Made by a program: the position numbers and the translations under genes. This document shows positions 15,673 to 24,930 of a stretch of 64,000 nucleotides of DNA, in pieces. The DNA is taken from the NCBI RefSeq assembly GCF_017315735.1, contig NZ_JAFLRK010000001.1, positions 1 to 64,000 of the forward strand, in the 5' to 3' direction. The DNA is from Paracoccus shandongensis. Lineage in GTDB: Bacteria; Pseudomonadota; Alphaproteobacteria; Rhodobacterales; Rhodobacteraceae. How positions within the stretch are numbered: the stretch's first letter is position 1; each line of letters opens with the position of its first letter. Below the pieces are notes generated by a model, which made no database searches, had not been told where the DNA came from, and saw only the letters and a list, made by a program, of their open reading frames with translations.

Positions 15673-16913
15673 GCGCCGCGCCGCCCCGCCTGCCGGGACC
15701 CGACCACACGCTGCGCTTCCTGCGCCAGGGCTATCGCTTCATCGGGGATGGCTGCGACAGGCTGGGATCGGACTGGTTCCGCGCCCGGCTGATGCTGCGC
15801 CCGGTGATCTGCGGGCGGGGGGCGGATGCCGCGCGGCTGATCTATGACCCCGACCTGTTCACCCGCAGGGGGGCCATGCCGCCCACGGTCCTGCGGCTGT
15901 TGCAGGACAAGGGCAGCGTGCAGTTGCTGGACGGTGCCCCGCACCGTCACCGCAAGGCGCTGTTCACCGGGCTGCTGATGACGGACGGGGCCGAGCGGTC
16001 CTTCCTGGCGCTGTTCGAGAACGAATGGCGGCTGGCCCTGCGGGACTGGACCGCCCGGGGCCGCGTCACCCTGTTCGACGCGGTGAACCTTGTCCTGACG
16101 CTGGCGGTCTTTCGCTGGGCGGGGGTTCCGCTGGACGATCCGGCCCGGATGGCGGGCGACCTGTCCTCGGCGGTCGAGAACAGCGGCCGCATCGGCCCGC
16201 GCATGTGGCTGGCGCTCGCGCGCCGCAACCGGGTCGAGCGGCGGATCCGCCGCATCATCGACCGCGCGCGGACGACGGGCGCGGCGGGCGACACGGCCTT
16301 GCACCGCATCGCGGGTTTCCGCGACGCGGACGGCGCCCCGCTGTCCCCGAACCAGGCCACGGTCGAACTGATCAACATCCTGCGCCCCACCGTGGCCATC
16401 GGGCGTTACCTTGTCTTTGCCGCGCTGGCCCTGCACCGGCATCCCGCCTGGCGGGACGCGCTGCGCGGCGCATCCCCCGACGCCTACGCACGCTTCGCCG
16501 AGGAAGTGCGGCGCTTTTATCCCTTCTTCCCGGCCATCGGCGGCATCGCCCGGCGGGATTTCCGCCACGGCGGGCTGGCGGTGTCGAAGGGCGACTGGAT
16601 GATGGTCGATCTGTTCGGCATCTGCCACGATCCCCGGCTGTTTCCCGCGCCCGGGGATTTCGACGCGGGCCGCGCGCTGTCCTGGCGGGATTTCGGCTTC
16701 GATTTCGTGCCGCAGGGCGCGGGTGATCCGCATGGCGGCCACCGCTGCCCGGGCGAGCGCCTGACCGTCGCCGCCATCGCCCGCGCCACCCGGCTGCTGG
16801 TCGAGGCGATGGACTATACCGTCCCGCCGCAGGATCTGACGGTCCGGCTGTCGCGCATCCCGGCGCTGCCGGAAAGCGGGATGGTGATCGCGGAGATCCG
16901 GGAAAGGGGCTGA
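15669..16913 (+). CDS. cytochrome P450 of the CYP152 (fatty acid peroxygenase) type
   Basis: A 414-residue P450. The haem loop reads FVPQGAGDPHGGHRCPGE with the Cys thiolate at residue 360. In the I helix the usual acid-alcohol pair is replaced by INILRPTVAIGRY, with Arg239 and Pro240 at the positions that define CYP152 hydrogen-peroxide-dependent peroxygenases (compare Arg242 and Cys363 of the Bacillus subtilis enzyme). The RFYPFFPAIGG segment after the K helix is also CYP152-like. Such enzymes hydroxylate or decarboxylate fatty acids using hydrogen peroxide and need no reductase. None is encoded nearby, consistent with this. It lies in a peroxide/general-stress island and is coupled to an MBL hydrolase gene. 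Confidence 0.9.
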   Translation: MSAAPPRLPGPDHTLRFLRQGYRFIGDGCDRLGSDWFRARLMLRPVICGRGADAARLIYDPDLFTRRGAMPPTVLRLLQDKGSVQLLDGAPHRHRKALFTGLLMTDGAERSFLALFENEWRLALRDWTARGRVTLFDAVNLVLTLAVFRWAGVPLDDPARMAGDLSSAVENSGRIGPRMWLALARRNRVERRIRRIIDRARTTGAAGDTALHRIAGFRDADGAPLSPNQATVELINILRPTVAIGRYLVFAALALHRHPAWRDALRGASPDAYARFAEEVRRFYPFFPAIGGIARRDFRHGGLAVSKGDWMMVDLFGICHDPRLFPAPGDFDAGRALSWRDFGFDFVPQGAGDPHGGHRCPGERLTVAAIARATRLLVEAMDYTVPPQDLTVRLSRIPALPESGMVIAEIRERG

Positions 16914-16971
16914 GGTCTGGCGATGCGCGAAGGACGGGGCGCGGCGTGGGGCAGGGGTGGACGCCGCCGCG

Positions 16972-17895
16972 CTAAAGGCTGTCGGCCAGACAGCGGTCCT
17001 CTTGCACGCGCATCAGGTTGTGGACGCGGGTTGCCGCGATCTCTCCCTGGGCCATGGCGATGGCGATCTGGTTGAGGCCCGTCACCACGTCCCCCGCCGC
17101 GAAGACCCCGGGCACGGATGTTTCCTGATGCGCGTCGGTGGTGATGCGGCCGTCCTCGGCCAGGTTCAGGCCAAGGCTTCGGGCCAGGCTGTTCTGCGGG
17201 TCGATGCCCAGGCCGGAATAAACCGCGCGGAAGCGGGCCGGGTTGCCGCCAAGCCTGACCCCCACGCCGCCCTCGCCGAAGTCCCAGTCGGTGGCGTGAT
17301 CCGTGACGATCCGCACGCCGGCCTTTTCCAGCTTTTCCATGACTGGCGGCGCGACGGCCAGGTCGTCACCCAGCGTCAGCATGGCGATGTCGGGCGTGTA
17401 GTGGCGCAGGAACAGCGCCTCGCCCGCCGCGCAGTCGCCCGCGCCGATCACGGCCACGGGCTGGCCGGTCAGCTCATAGGCGTCGCAGATCGGGCATTGG
17501 CGCAGCAGGCCCTCGCGGATGTGGTCCAGCGCGTTGTCCAGGGGCGGCAGGCGGTCGCGCGATCCGGTGGACAGGATCACATGCCCTGCGGCAAGGGGCT
17601 GGCCCGCCGTGATCCGGAAGCCGCCGCCGGGAAGGGGGGCGATGTCGGTGGCCTTTTCGTGCAGCACGGTCACGCCGAAGCGGTCCATCTGCTGGCGCAT
17701 CCGGTCCAGCAGGTCGTTGCCGTGGATCCCGTCGGGATAGCCCGGATGGTTGTGCGACCGCGGGATCAGCGAGGCGCGGCTTTTCCCCGCGTCGATCAGC
17801 ACCACCCGCCGGCGGAAGCGCGCCAGATAGATCGCCGCCGTCATGCCCGCCGGGCCGCCCCCGACGATGGCGCAGTCAAAGGCCCCGGTCGTCAT
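16972..17895 (-). CDS. thioredoxin-reductase-like FAD/NAD(P)H flavoprotein
   Basis: A 307-residue pyridine nucleotide-disulphide oxidoreductase. The FAD motif [19 protein letters not shown] is at the N-terminus, the redox pair CPICD (Cys134, Cys137) in the middle, the NADPH motif [16 protein letters not shown] after it, and the FAD-binding [20 protein letters not shown] near the end. The size and order are those of low-molecular-weight thioredoxin reductases, although the active-site motif differs from the usual CATC/CAVC. It overlaps the nadE 3' end by 20 bp, so the two are probably co-transcribed. Confidence 0.88.
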   Translation of the reverse strand: MTTGAFDCAIVGGGPAGMTAAIYLARFRRRVVLIDAGKSRASLIPRSHNHPGYPDGIHGNDLLDRMRQQMDRFGVTVLHEKATDIAPLPGGGFRITAGQPLAAGHVILSTGSRDRLPPLDNALDHIREGLLRQCPICDAYELTGQPVAVIGAGDCAAGEALFLRHYTPDIAMLTLGDDLAVAPPVMEKLEKAGVRIVTDHATDWDFGEGGVGVRLGGNPARFRAVYSGLGIDPQNSLARSLGLNLAEDGRITTDAHQETSVPGVFAAGDVVTGLNQIAIAMAQGEIAATRVHNLMRVQEDRCLADSL

Positions 17896-18901
17896 GGACG
17901 TCCCCCCGGCGCAGGACCGGGGGCCGGAACAGGGCCTCGTCGGCGCGGTCGATCAGGGCGAAGCGGTCGGCCAGCGGATGGTCGAAGCGGATCGGGTTCA
18001 CCCGCTTGTGCCAGGTCATCCGCAGCCGCGCCAGCACGGTGCCGAGGATCCGGCGCGCGTGATCGTCCCCGCCCATGTCCAGCGCCTCGGCCAGCCTTTC
18101 GGCGGTCAGTTGCGGATCGGCGCGCAGCGCATCGGCGATGGCGAAGACGGTGATGTCCCATTCCAGATAGGTCGCACCGATCTGCGCCTCGTCGCCGCCG
18201 CCGATGCCAAGGCCGTCGGTGGGCTTGGCGCGCCAGGTCTTTTCCGGCACGCCGACCTCTCGGGCCAGCCAGGGGATTTCCCAGGACTTGATCAGGCCCT
18301 GCACCGGCGCCAGGTCGCCCACGTCGCCATGCAGCGTCCAGAAGCCCGCGCCCAGTTCGGAAAAGTTGTCGGTGCTGGCGACGATGCCGCCAAAGCGGTG
18401 CGCCTGGTCGTAAAGCGTGATCATCCGCAGCCGGGCGCGCAGGTTGCCCCGCCGCGTCCGGGCGGGCGTGTCGTCCGACCCGGGCATCGCCTCATCGACG
18501 CGGCCCAGGGCGGCCACCATCGCCTCGTATTCGGGGGACAGATCCAGGTGCAGATGTTCCAGCCCCAGGGCCTCGCAGGCCTCGACCCCGCGCTCGGTCT
18601 CGACGGGATCCTGGCGGATGGGCAGGGTGAAGCCGATCACGCGCCAGCCCGCCCGCTTGAACAGCGCCGCCGTCAGCGCGGAATCGACGCCCCCCGACAT
18701 GCCCAGGACGGCGGTGCCGACCCCGGCCTGGGTGCGGTAATCGGCCAACTGCCCGGTGATCCGGTCCCGCACCTGGGCCAACCGGCCTTCGCCAAGGAAA
18801 AGGCCCGCGTCGATCTGCGCCTTCAGCCGGGCGTCGAACCAGGGGGACAACTCCCCGGCCGCCGCCTGGCGCGACAAGGCCAGGATCTCGGAATACGGCA
18901 T
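17876..18901 (-). CDS. nadE: NAD(+) synthase
   Basis: A 341-residue enzyme that amidates nicotinic acid adenine dinucleotide to NAD+. The ATP-pyrophosphatase P-loop [17 protein letters not shown] is near residue 68. The NAD synthase segments [25 protein letters not shown] (read in two parts) and [12 protein letters not shown] follow. No N-terminal glutaminase domain is present, so it should be the ammonia-dependent form. It is longer than the roughly 275-residue enterobacterial NadE, with about 50 additional N-terminal residues. It is placed in a minus-strand run with stress genes, so NAD supply may be raised under stress. Confidence 0.9.
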   Translation of the reverse strand: MPYSEILALSRQAAAGELSPWFDARLKAQIDAGLFLGEGRLAQVRDRITGQLADYRTQAGVGTAVLGMSGGVDSALTAALFKRAGWRVIGFTLPIRQDPVETERGVEACEALGLEHLHLDLSPEYEAMVAALGRVDEAMPGSDDTPARTRRGNLRARLRMITLYDQAHRFGGIVASTDNFSELGAGFWTLHGDVGDLAPVQGLIKSWEIPWLAREVGVPEKTWRAKPTDGLGIGGGDEAQIGATYLEWDITVFAIADALRADPQLTAERLAEALDMGGDDHARRILGTVLARLRMTWHKRVNPIRFDHPLADRFALIDRADEALFRPPVLRRGDVHDDRGL

Positions 18902-18921
18902 CGGATCCCCCCTGGCCTTTG

Positions 18922-19431
18922 TCAGATGTCGGCGCGTTCGCCGCTGCCCGACAGGGCCACATACTGGCGGACGACATGGGGCAGGCTGGCTTCGATGGCG
19001 GCGGCCATGGCCTTTTCCTCATCCAGGTTCTGCTGCAGGACCGGGATGGCCGCTGTCTGTCCCGACAGTTCCGCCGCCGTGATCAGCGACATATAGGCCG
19101 CGATCTCGAAATGCTCGAAGGCAAAGTTCGCCATCGAGTTCTTGAGGATCTCGTCGGTGGCCAGCGTATGGGTCATGGCCGCCATCGAGCCGCTGAGCGA
19201 CAGCATCGTATCCTTCAGCCCCGAGGCGGATTCGCCCATGCCGTCAAGCAACTGGTCGATGCGGGCAAGCTGGCCCTCGGTCTCGCGGATGTGGCGGTCC
19301 AGAAGGGCCGACACCTCGGGATAGTGTTCCAGCCGGTTCAGTTGCGGCTGCATGATCGACAGGGCCTGCTTTTCCATGGCGTGCGCGTTGCGCAGCCCGT
19401 CCAGGAAAAGGTCATGTGCGGGATTGGTCAT
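18922..19431 (-). CDS. DUF892 (YciE/YciF) ferritin-like protein
   Basis: A 169-residue all-helical protein starting MTNPAHDLFLDGLRNAHAME. The repeated helices with EKQALSIMQPQLNRLEHYPE, HIRETEGQLARIDQLLDGMG and FEHFEIAAYMSLITAAELSG match the DUF892 family of ferritin-like stress proteins, with conserved Glu and His residues at metal-ligand positions. The family is associated with stress responses in enterobacteria, but its activity is not settled. The start at 19431 is chosen because homology begins there. An EcfG-type promoter lies 53-78 bp upstream. Confidence 0.88.
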   Translation of the reverse strand: MTNPAHDLFLDGLRNAHAMEKQALSIMQPQLNRLEHYPEVSALLDRHIRETEGQLARIDQLLDGMGESASGLKDTMLSLSGSMAAMTHTLATDEILKNSMANFAFEHFEIAAYMSLITAAELSGQTAAIPVLQQNLDEEKAMAAAIEASLPHVVRQYVALSGSGERADI

Positions 19432-19483
19432 GGTGATCATCCTTTGCAAGGGGTCCGCCACGCGTGCGGATTTCGTAACACTG

Positions 19484-19509
19484 AACCCGCCGGTCCGCGC
19501 ATCTGTTCC
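19484..19509 (-). promoter_or_regulatory. EcfG-type promoter of the DUF892 gene
   Basis: On the minus strand GGAAC-N17-GGTT lies between malQ and the DUF892 gene. The spacer is one base longer than in the other sites and within the accepted range. Confidence 0.55.
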
Positions 19510-19531
19510 GCGCAGGCGGGCTAAACATAGA

Positions 19532-21319
19532 TCAATCCGCCCTTCCGGGGCGTTCGGACCGGATGCCCGCGACAATGGCGCGGAAGGTGTCGCTTGCCAC
19601 CACGTCGTCCAGGGCCAGGCCCAGCTTGGGACGCCAGTTGGGGTATTCGTCCTGGGTGCTGGGCAGGTTCACGGGGCGGGTCTCGCCCGCCAGATCCTCC
19701 AGCCGCACGGCCATCAGGCGGCAGGGCGTGCGCGCCAGATAGCGGTGCGCGGCCAACACCACCTCCAGCGGGGCGGCGTCCTCGGCCGTGTCCGGGCTTT
19801 CCGGCAGCAGGCCCGCGTCGGCCAGGGCGTCCAGCAGGGCCTTGCGTTCGGCGGGGCGGGCCTCGGCCTGTTCGCGGCCGGTGTCCTCGCCTACAAGGTC
19901 GAACTCCTGGCGCAGCCGCACGTCGTCGCCGCGCCACCAGCCCTGGAAGGTCGGCAGGTCATGGGTGGACAGGCAGGCCAGCGCATGGGCCGGGTAATCC
20001 TGCGGCGGGATGAAATCGGTTTCGTCGCGTTCAAAGAACAGGATGCGATAGGACAGGATCCCGGCATCCTCCATCATCTCGCGGAAGCCGGGGGGGACGT
20101 TGCCCAGATCCTCGCCGATGACGGCCGCGCCGTGCCGGTTCGAGGCCTGGGCCAGCGCGCGCAGCATGTCGTCCAGCGGATAGCGGGCATAGGTGCCGGT
20201 GCTGGCATCCGCCCCGTCGGGGATCAGGAACAGTTGCCACAACCCCATGGCATGGTCGATCCTGACGGCGCCCGCGCGGCGCATCACGCCGCCGATCAGC
20301 GTCCCGAAGGACGCGGCCCGCGTCGCGGTCATCGCGGCGGGGGACAAGGGCGCAAGGCCCCAGTCCTGGCCCTTTTCGTTGAAGTAATCGGGCGGCGCGC
20401 CGATGCGGACGCCCGGCAGCACGTCGGGCCGTCCCCAGCTTCCCGACCCGTCCGCCGCCTCGCCCACGGCGATGTCCAGGTAAAGGCCGATCCCCATGCC
20501 CGCTTCCCGGCAGGCGTCCTGCGCGCGGGCAAGCTGGCGGTCGGCCTGTTCCTGCAGCCAGCGGTGGAAGGCCAGGTCGGGGGCATGGTCGCGGGCGAAA
20601 CCCGTGACGTCGGGCCCTTCGGCATCCTGCCAGGCGGGGGGCCAGCTGCGCCAGCCCGCGCCATGGCCCCGGGCCACCATATGGGCCGAGACCGTCTCGA
20701 ACAGCGCGTGCCGGTCGAGGTCATCCCCGCCTTCCTTGCGAAAGGCGTCGCTGGCATCGGGGGCGCCAGCCGCCTGCCACGCGGCGCGCAGGGCGCGCAG
20801 CTTCAGGGCGGCCACGGCGGGATAGTCCACCAGATCCGTGGCCTGCAGCCGGGCGATCTCATCGGGGTCGGCCATGGCGGGGGCAAAGCCCTCCACCCGG
20901 TCCACGGCGATATAAAGCGGGTTCAGGAAGCGCCGGTTCGAGGGCGAAAACGGGCTGCACCGCGCCGGATCGGCCAGAAACATCGTGTGCAGCGGGTTGA
21001 GGCCGATGAAGCTTGCCCCCTGCGCGCCCAGGATGGCCGCCAGCGTTTCAAGATCGGCAAAGTCGCCGATGCCCCAGTTCCGCGCCGTGCGGATCTGGTA
21101 AAGCTGCACCGCCACGCCCCAGGCCGGGGGGCCTTCGGGCAGGTGGCAGCGCACGCCCCTGGGCGCCTCCAGCGCCTGCGGGCGCATCGCGGGGGCGGGC
21201 TCGAAGGCCGCGACCAGCTTTTCCAGCGTTTCCTCGGGCACCTCGTGGCGGGTGCCGCCGACGCCTTCGTAATCCAGCTGGATGCCAAGCTCGCGCGCCC
21301 GCGCCCCGATGTCGGTCAT
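19532..21319 (-). CDS. malQ: 4-alpha-glucanotransferase
   Basis: A 595-residue GH77 amylomaltase that transfers alpha-1,4-glucan segments. Motifs include WGVAVQLYQIRTARNWGIGD, ASFIGLNPLHTMFLAD, the nucleophile region GAVRIDHAMGLWQLFLIPDG (Asp in RIDH), the acid/base region AAVIGEDLGNVPPGFREMM, and CLSTHDLPTFQGWWRG. The length is slightly short compared with E. coli MalQ but normal for alphaproteobacterial forms. It lies 29 bp downstream of a small stress gene with an EcfG-type promoter, so it may belong to the general-stress regulon (glycogen or trehalose metabolism). Confidence 0.92.
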   Translation of the reverse strand: MTDIGARARELGIQLDYEGVGGTRHEVPEETLEKLVAAFEPAPAMRPQALEAPRGVRCHLPEGPPAWGVAVQLYQIRTARNWGIGDFADLETLAAILGAQGASFIGLNPLHTMFLADPARCSPFSPSNRRFLNPLYIAVDRVEGFAPAMADPDEIARLQATDLVDYPAVAALKLRALRAAWQAAGAPDASDAFRKEGGDDLDRHALFETVSAHMVARGHGAGWRSWPPAWQDAEGPDVTGFARDHAPDLAFHRWLQEQADRQLARAQDACREAGMGIGLYLDIAVGEAADGSGSWGRPDVLPGVRIGAPPDYFNEKGQDWGLAPLSPAAMTATRAASFGTLIGGVMRRAGAVRIDHAMGLWQLFLIPDGADASTGTYARYPLDDMLRALAQASNRHGAAVIGEDLGNVPPGFREMMEDAGILSYRILFFERDETDFIPPQDYPAHALACLSTHDLPTFQGWWRGDDVRLRQEFDLVGEDTGREQAEARPAERKALLDALADAGLLPESPDTAEDAAPLEVVLAAHRYLARTPCRLMAVRLEDLAGETRPVNLPSTQDEYPNWRPKLGLALDDVVASDTFRAIVAGIRSERPGRAD

Positions 21320-21348
21320 GGGAAAGCCTCGTTGCCGGGTGGGACGCG

Positions 21349-21852
21349 TCAGTCGCCGTGGACGATGTAAAGGCCCGTTCCCGCCCCCTGTCCCGGGGAC
21401 CGCTCGGGCATGTGGTCGGGGAAGGCGTCGCCGTGGCCCGCGTGTTCGTCCTTGGGCCGGGTATAGGGAACGTCGCGGGTGGTGCCGCGGATCCCGTCGG
21501 GCAGGGCCGAGTCGTCACTGACCGCGCCGCCGGTGGGGGCGGGGCCGCCTGCCTGCCGGTTCAGAACGGACAGGGCAAGGTCGTGTTCGGCCTGGGACCG
21601 GCCCGTCACGACCAGCACGGCGCCGTTTTCCGCGACGGCGGTGGCGACCGCCTGCCGGTCGGCCTCGGGCAGGCGGGCCAGGGCGGGGTGGGTCAGGCTG
21701 CCGCTGCCGCTGGCGTCATGGATGATGCCGCCGTCGATGCCGGCGTCTCGCAGCCCCTGGGTCGCGGCGGCGGCCGCGTTCCGGTCGGCAAAGACCGCGA
21801 CGATCGAAGGGGGCCGTCCGGTTCCTGCGGTTTGCTCCAAAGTATGCGCCAC
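21349..21852 (-). CDS. small hydrophilic stress protein, YflT-like N-terminus
   Basis: A 167-residue protein starting at a GTG (VAHTLEQTAG). AGGGAGAAG lies at the right distance upstream, and an EcfG-type promoter 57-81 bp upstream supports this start. Residues 15-90 (IVAVFADRNAAAAATQGLRD, then VAENGAVLVVTGRSQAEHDL) resemble the general-stress YflT-like alpha/beta domain. The C-terminal half is rich in Gly, Pro, Asp and His and probably disordered. It is not recognised with certainty beyond this. Confidence 0.7.
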   Translation of the reverse strand: MAHTLEQTAGTGRPPSIVAVFADRNAAAAATQGLRDAGIDGGIIHDASGSGSLTHPALARLPEADRQAVATAVAENGAVLVVTGRSQAEHDLALSVLNRQAGGPAPTGGAVSDDSALPDGIRGTTRDVPYTRPKDEHAGHGDAFPDHMPERSPGQGAGTGLYIVHGD

Positions 21853-21908
21853 GGGTCTTCTCCCTTGCTGCGACGGCCCGGTCTGGCGGGCCGGGCGTTG
21901 GAAAGGAA

Positions 21909-21933
21909 AACAAGCGCGCGGAGAAATTGTTCC
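21909..21933 (-). promoter_or_regulatory. EcfG-type promoter of the YflT-like gene and probably malQ
   Basis: On the minus strand GGAAC-N16-TGTT lies 57-81 bp upstream of the GTG start at 21852. Confidence 0.65.
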
Positions 21934-21982
21934 GGCAAGCGGAGGCAAGGGCCACGCGGTGCGTTTCCCCCCCTGAGCCCTG

Positions 21983-22011
21983 CAAAACAAAAGGCCCGCC
22001 AGTGGCGGGCC
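21983..22011 (-). terminator. intrinsic terminator after the small gene at 22037-22210
   Basis: On the minus strand GGCCCGCC-ACT-GGCGGGCC is followed directly by TTTTGTTTT, a textbook Rho-independent terminator. Confidence 0.85.
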
Positions 22012-22036
22012 AGGGTCGGCAGGCTGTCCGCGCGGA

Positions 22037-22210
22037 TCAGGCGCGCGACATGGCGGCCATGGTGGCGCGGGTCGGCTCGATCCCCAGGCGGCGCAGGTCG
22101 GCCACCGAGGGCGCGTGGTGCGAGCGCACGGCGGCCGAGGCGGAAATCGCGGCATCCATCACGTCCAGGAGCGCGCGGAGGCGGGTCATGGCGTTGCGGA
22201 GGGCGGTCAT
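22037..22210 (-). CDS. 57-residue protein of unknown function
   Basis: A short gene starting MTALRNAMTRLRALLDVMDA and ending in PSVADLRRLGIEPTRATM plus six residues. A GACAGAAAGAGAGA ribosome-binding region precedes the ATG at 22210 and an intrinsic terminator follows the stop, so the gene is probably real. The LRRLGI segment recalls the tail of small DUF1127-type proteins, but this is not enough for assignment. Confidence 0.55.
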   Translation of the reverse strand: MTALRNAMTRLRALLDVMDAAISASAAVRSHHAPSVADLRRLGIEPTRATMAAMSRA

Positions 22211-22296
22211 GTCGGGTCTCTCTTTCTGTCCTTGGTTGACAGGGGGAAGATGGGCCTTTCCCCGCCATGCCGCAACGCAGCATCTGCGCAGATCCG

Positions 22297-23757
22297 TCAT
22301 GCGGGCCCTGCATGGGTCGCGGCCAGGGCCAGGTCGTCGCCGGTCCGCACCACCGCCGCAAGGGCCGTGTCGATATCCTCGTCCGTGGTGCGGTGGTTGC
22401 AGATCGCCGCCCGCAGCCCGTGCTGGCCATGGACGGTGGTGTCGGAAAAGGCGGCGATGCCGGTTTCCTGAAGTCGCATCATGATCTCGGCGTTCAGCGC
22501 CGTCAGGGCTGCGGCGTCCAGCCCGCCGGGGTCATAGCGGAAGCAGACGATGTCCAGCGTGACCGGGGACAGCCGCACCAGCCGGGGATGGGCGTCGATC
22601 CCCGCCGCCATGCGCCGGGCCTGGTCGATGTTGCGCCCGATGATCCGGCCAAAGCGGGCGGTGCCGTGTTCGCGCAGCATCATCCAGACCTTCAGCGCCC
22701 GGAACCCGCGGGTGGTCTGGATGCCCCAGTCCAGCAGCCATTCCGCCGCCGCGATCCCGCGCAGCGCCGGGTCCAGATAGGGGGAATGCAGCGCGAAGCT
22801 GTCCAGATGGGCCTGCGCGTCGCGGACCAGGATGCAGCCTGCCTCGAACGGGACATGCAGGCTTTTGTGCGGATCCAGCGCCAGGCTGTCGGCGCGGTCC
22901 ATCCCGTCCAGCAGGGGCGCGTGGCGGGGCGACAGCCGGGTCAGCGCGCCGATGCAGCCATCGACATGGAACCACAGCCCCCGGTCGCGGCACAGGTCGG
23001 CGATGGCGGGCAAGGGGTCGATGGCCCCGGTGTTGACCGTCCCGGCCGTGGCGATGACGCAGGTGGGCTGCCAGCCCCCGGCGCGGTCCTCGTCGATGGC
23101 GCGTGTCAGGGCGGCCATGTCCATGCGGCAATCGGGGCCGGTGGGGATTCGCCGCAGCGCGCGGTTGCCCATGCCCAGCAGCTCCACCGCCTTCTGGTGG
23201 CAGCCATGCACCTGGTCCGAGGCGTAGACGCGCAAGGGCCGGGGCAGGGCGGCCAACCCTTCTTCGCGCAAGTCCACCCTCGCCATGCGGTTGCGGGCCA
23301 CCGTCAGGCCGATCAGGTTCGCGACCGAGCCGCCGCTGGTCAGCGTGCCGCTGGCGCCTTCGGGGAAACCGGCGATCTGGCGCAGCCAGTCGATCACCTG
23401 GCCTTCGCATTCCGCCGCCGCGTGGTTGCCCCCGCCCAGGTTCGACCCGTCAACAGCCGCCAGGAAATCGGCCAGCGCCCCCGTCAGGCTGGACGCGCCC
23501 ATGTACCACATCCAGAACCGCGGATGCGTGTTGCCCATGGGATAGTCCAGCACCCCGCCCCAGGCATCCTCCACCACCCGGTCCAGCGGTGTGGGATCCA
23601 CCGGCAGCGGCTGGCGCAGCCCGTCGCGCACCGCCTGCGGGATCGGCCGCCAGACCGGGCGGCCGGGCAGGGCGGCGGTCCGTGCGATGGCCCGGTCCAC
23701 GGCGTCGTGCGCGATGCGCGCGAAGCTGTCCCAGTCCGGCGGGTCCAGCGTTTCCAT
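22297..23757 (-). CDS. PLP-dependent group II amino acid decarboxylase
   Basis: A 486-residue fold-type I PLP enzyme of the aromatic-L-amino-acid/glutamate decarboxylase group. Visible are WMWYMGASSLTGALADFLAA, SGGSVANLIGLTVARNRM, WFHVDGCIGALTRL (Asp for the pyridine nitrogen) and the Schiff-base lysine in LALDPHKSLHVPFEAG (Lys298). Family members decarboxylate aromatic amino acids, glutamate or 2,4-diaminobutyrate, and the specificity is not evident from motifs. It lies 2 bp downstream of the cysteine synthase gene and is probably co-transcribed with it. Confidence 0.87.
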   Translation of the reverse strand: METLDPPDWDSFARIAHDAVDRAIARTAALPGRPVWRPIPQAVRDGLRQPLPVDPTPLDRVVEDAWGGVLDYPMGNTHPRFWMWYMGASSLTGALADFLAAVDGSNLGGGNHAAAECEGQVIDWLRQIAGFPEGASGTLTSGGSVANLIGLTVARNRMARVDLREEGLAALPRPLRVYASDQVHGCHQKAVELLGMGNRALRRIPTGPDCRMDMAALTRAIDEDRAGGWQPTCVIATAGTVNTGAIDPLPAIADLCRDRGLWFHVDGCIGALTRLSPRHAPLLDGMDRADSLALDPHKSLHVPFEAGCILVRDAQAHLDSFALHSPYLDPALRGIAAAEWLLDWGIQTTRGFRALKVWMMLREHGTARFGRIIGRNIDQARRMAAGIDAHPRLVRLSPVTLDIVCFRYDPGGLDAAALTALNAEIMMRLQETGIAAFSDTTVHGQHGLRAAICNHRTTDEDIDTALAAVVRTGDDLALAATHAGPA

Positions 23758-23759
23758 GG

Positions 23760-24836
23760 CTATCCCATCCGGTAGCCGGGGGTGGATTCCGACAGGGCGC
23801 GTTCCTCGTCGTCCATGTCCTCGGCGATGTCCCCGAACAGCGGGGTGGACAGGTACCGCTCGCCCGTGTCGGGCAGCATGGAAAGGATCACCGTGCCAGG
23901 TTCGGACCGTTCCGCGATCTGCATGGCGACGGCAAAGGTGGACCCGCCCGAGACGCCGGTCAGGATCCCTTCCTTCGCGGCCAGCCTTTTCGCCCAGGCG
24001 GTGCCGTTCGCGCCCGAGACGGGGATCAACTCGTCATAGCCGCCCTTGTCCAGCGCCTCTTGCAGGACATAGGGGATGAAATCGGGCGTCCAGCCCTGGA
24101 TCGGGTGCGGCTCGAAGGCGGGGTGGCTGGCGGCGGGGGCGTGGTCGGGGCCGCGTTCCTGGGGCGTGCCGCTGGCCACCAGGGCGGCATTGGCGGGTTC
24201 GGTCAGGATGATCTTCACCTCGGGGCGTTCGCGGCGCAGGACGCGGGACAGGCCCGTGACCGTGCCCCCGGTGCCGTATCCGGTGACGACGTAATCCAGC
24301 CGCTTGCCCGCGAAATCGCCGATGATTTCCTGCGCGGTGGTGGCTTCGTGGATGTCGGCATTGGCGGCGGTCTCGAACTGGCGGGCCAGGAACCAGCCGT
24401 GCTTTTGCGCCAGTTCGGCCGCCTTGTTGTACATGCCGGTGCCCTTTGCGGCGCGCGGCGTCAGCAACACCTTGGCCCCCAGCATCCGCATCAGCCGCCG
24501 CCGTTCCACGGAAAAGCTGTCGGCCATGGTCACGACCAGCGGATAGCCCTTCTGCGCGCAGACCATGGCAAGGCCGATGCCGGTATTGCCGCTGGTCGCC
24601 TCGACCACGGTCTGTCCCGGTTTCAGCGTCCCGTCCCGCTCGGCCGCCTCGATGATGTTGAGCGCCAGGCGGTCCTTGACGGATGCGGCGGGGTTGAAGA
24701 ACTCGGCCTTGACATAGATCGTCACGCCCTCGGGGGCGAGGTTGTTCACGCGGACCGTCGGCGTGTCGCCCACGGTGTCCAGGATGCTGTCATACAGGCG
24801 GCCGCGCCCGCGAGTGGTTCGGATGGTGTCTGGCAT
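23760..24836 (-). CDS. cysK: cysteine synthase family PLP enzyme
   Basis: A 358-residue fold-type II PLP enzyme. The Schiff-base lysine is in FFNPAASVKDRLALN (Lys54), the substrate loop is EATSGNTGIGLAMV, and the phosphate-binding loop is TGYGTGGTVTGLSRVL. These are the features of O-acetylserine sulfhydrylase, which makes L-cysteine from O-acetylserine and sulphide. The C-terminal 40 residues are longer than in short CysK forms and could tune partner interaction. The start at 24836 (MPDTIRTTRGRG) is preferred to an in-frame ATG 30 bases upstream. The pairing with a decarboxylase hints at a dedicated metabolic role. Confidence 0.88.
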   Translation of the reverse strand: MPDTIRTTRGRGRLYDSILDTVGDTPTVRVNNLAPEGVTIYVKAEFFNPAASVKDRLALNIIEAAERDGTLKPGQTVVEATSGNTGIGLAMVCAQKGYPLVVTMADSFSVERRRLMRMLGAKVLLTPRAAKGTGMYNKAAELAQKHGWFLARQFETAANADIHEATTAQEIIGDFAGKRLDYVVTGYGTGGTVTGLSRVLRRERPEVKIILTEPANAALVASGTPQERGPDHAPAASHPAFEPHPIQGWTPDFIPYVLQEALDKGGYDELIPVSGANGTAWAKRLAAKEGILTGVSGGSTFAVAMQIAERSEPGTVILSMLPDTGERYLSTPLFGDIAEDMDDEERALSESTPGYRMG

Positions 24837-24930
24837 GGAAAATCTTTTCGGGAAACGTGACCGCAAGGGGGGAGTATAGCATGGAAGCGGGGGTGGCGGG
24901 CGGGAAAGAAGGGGAAGAAGCCATGAGCCC

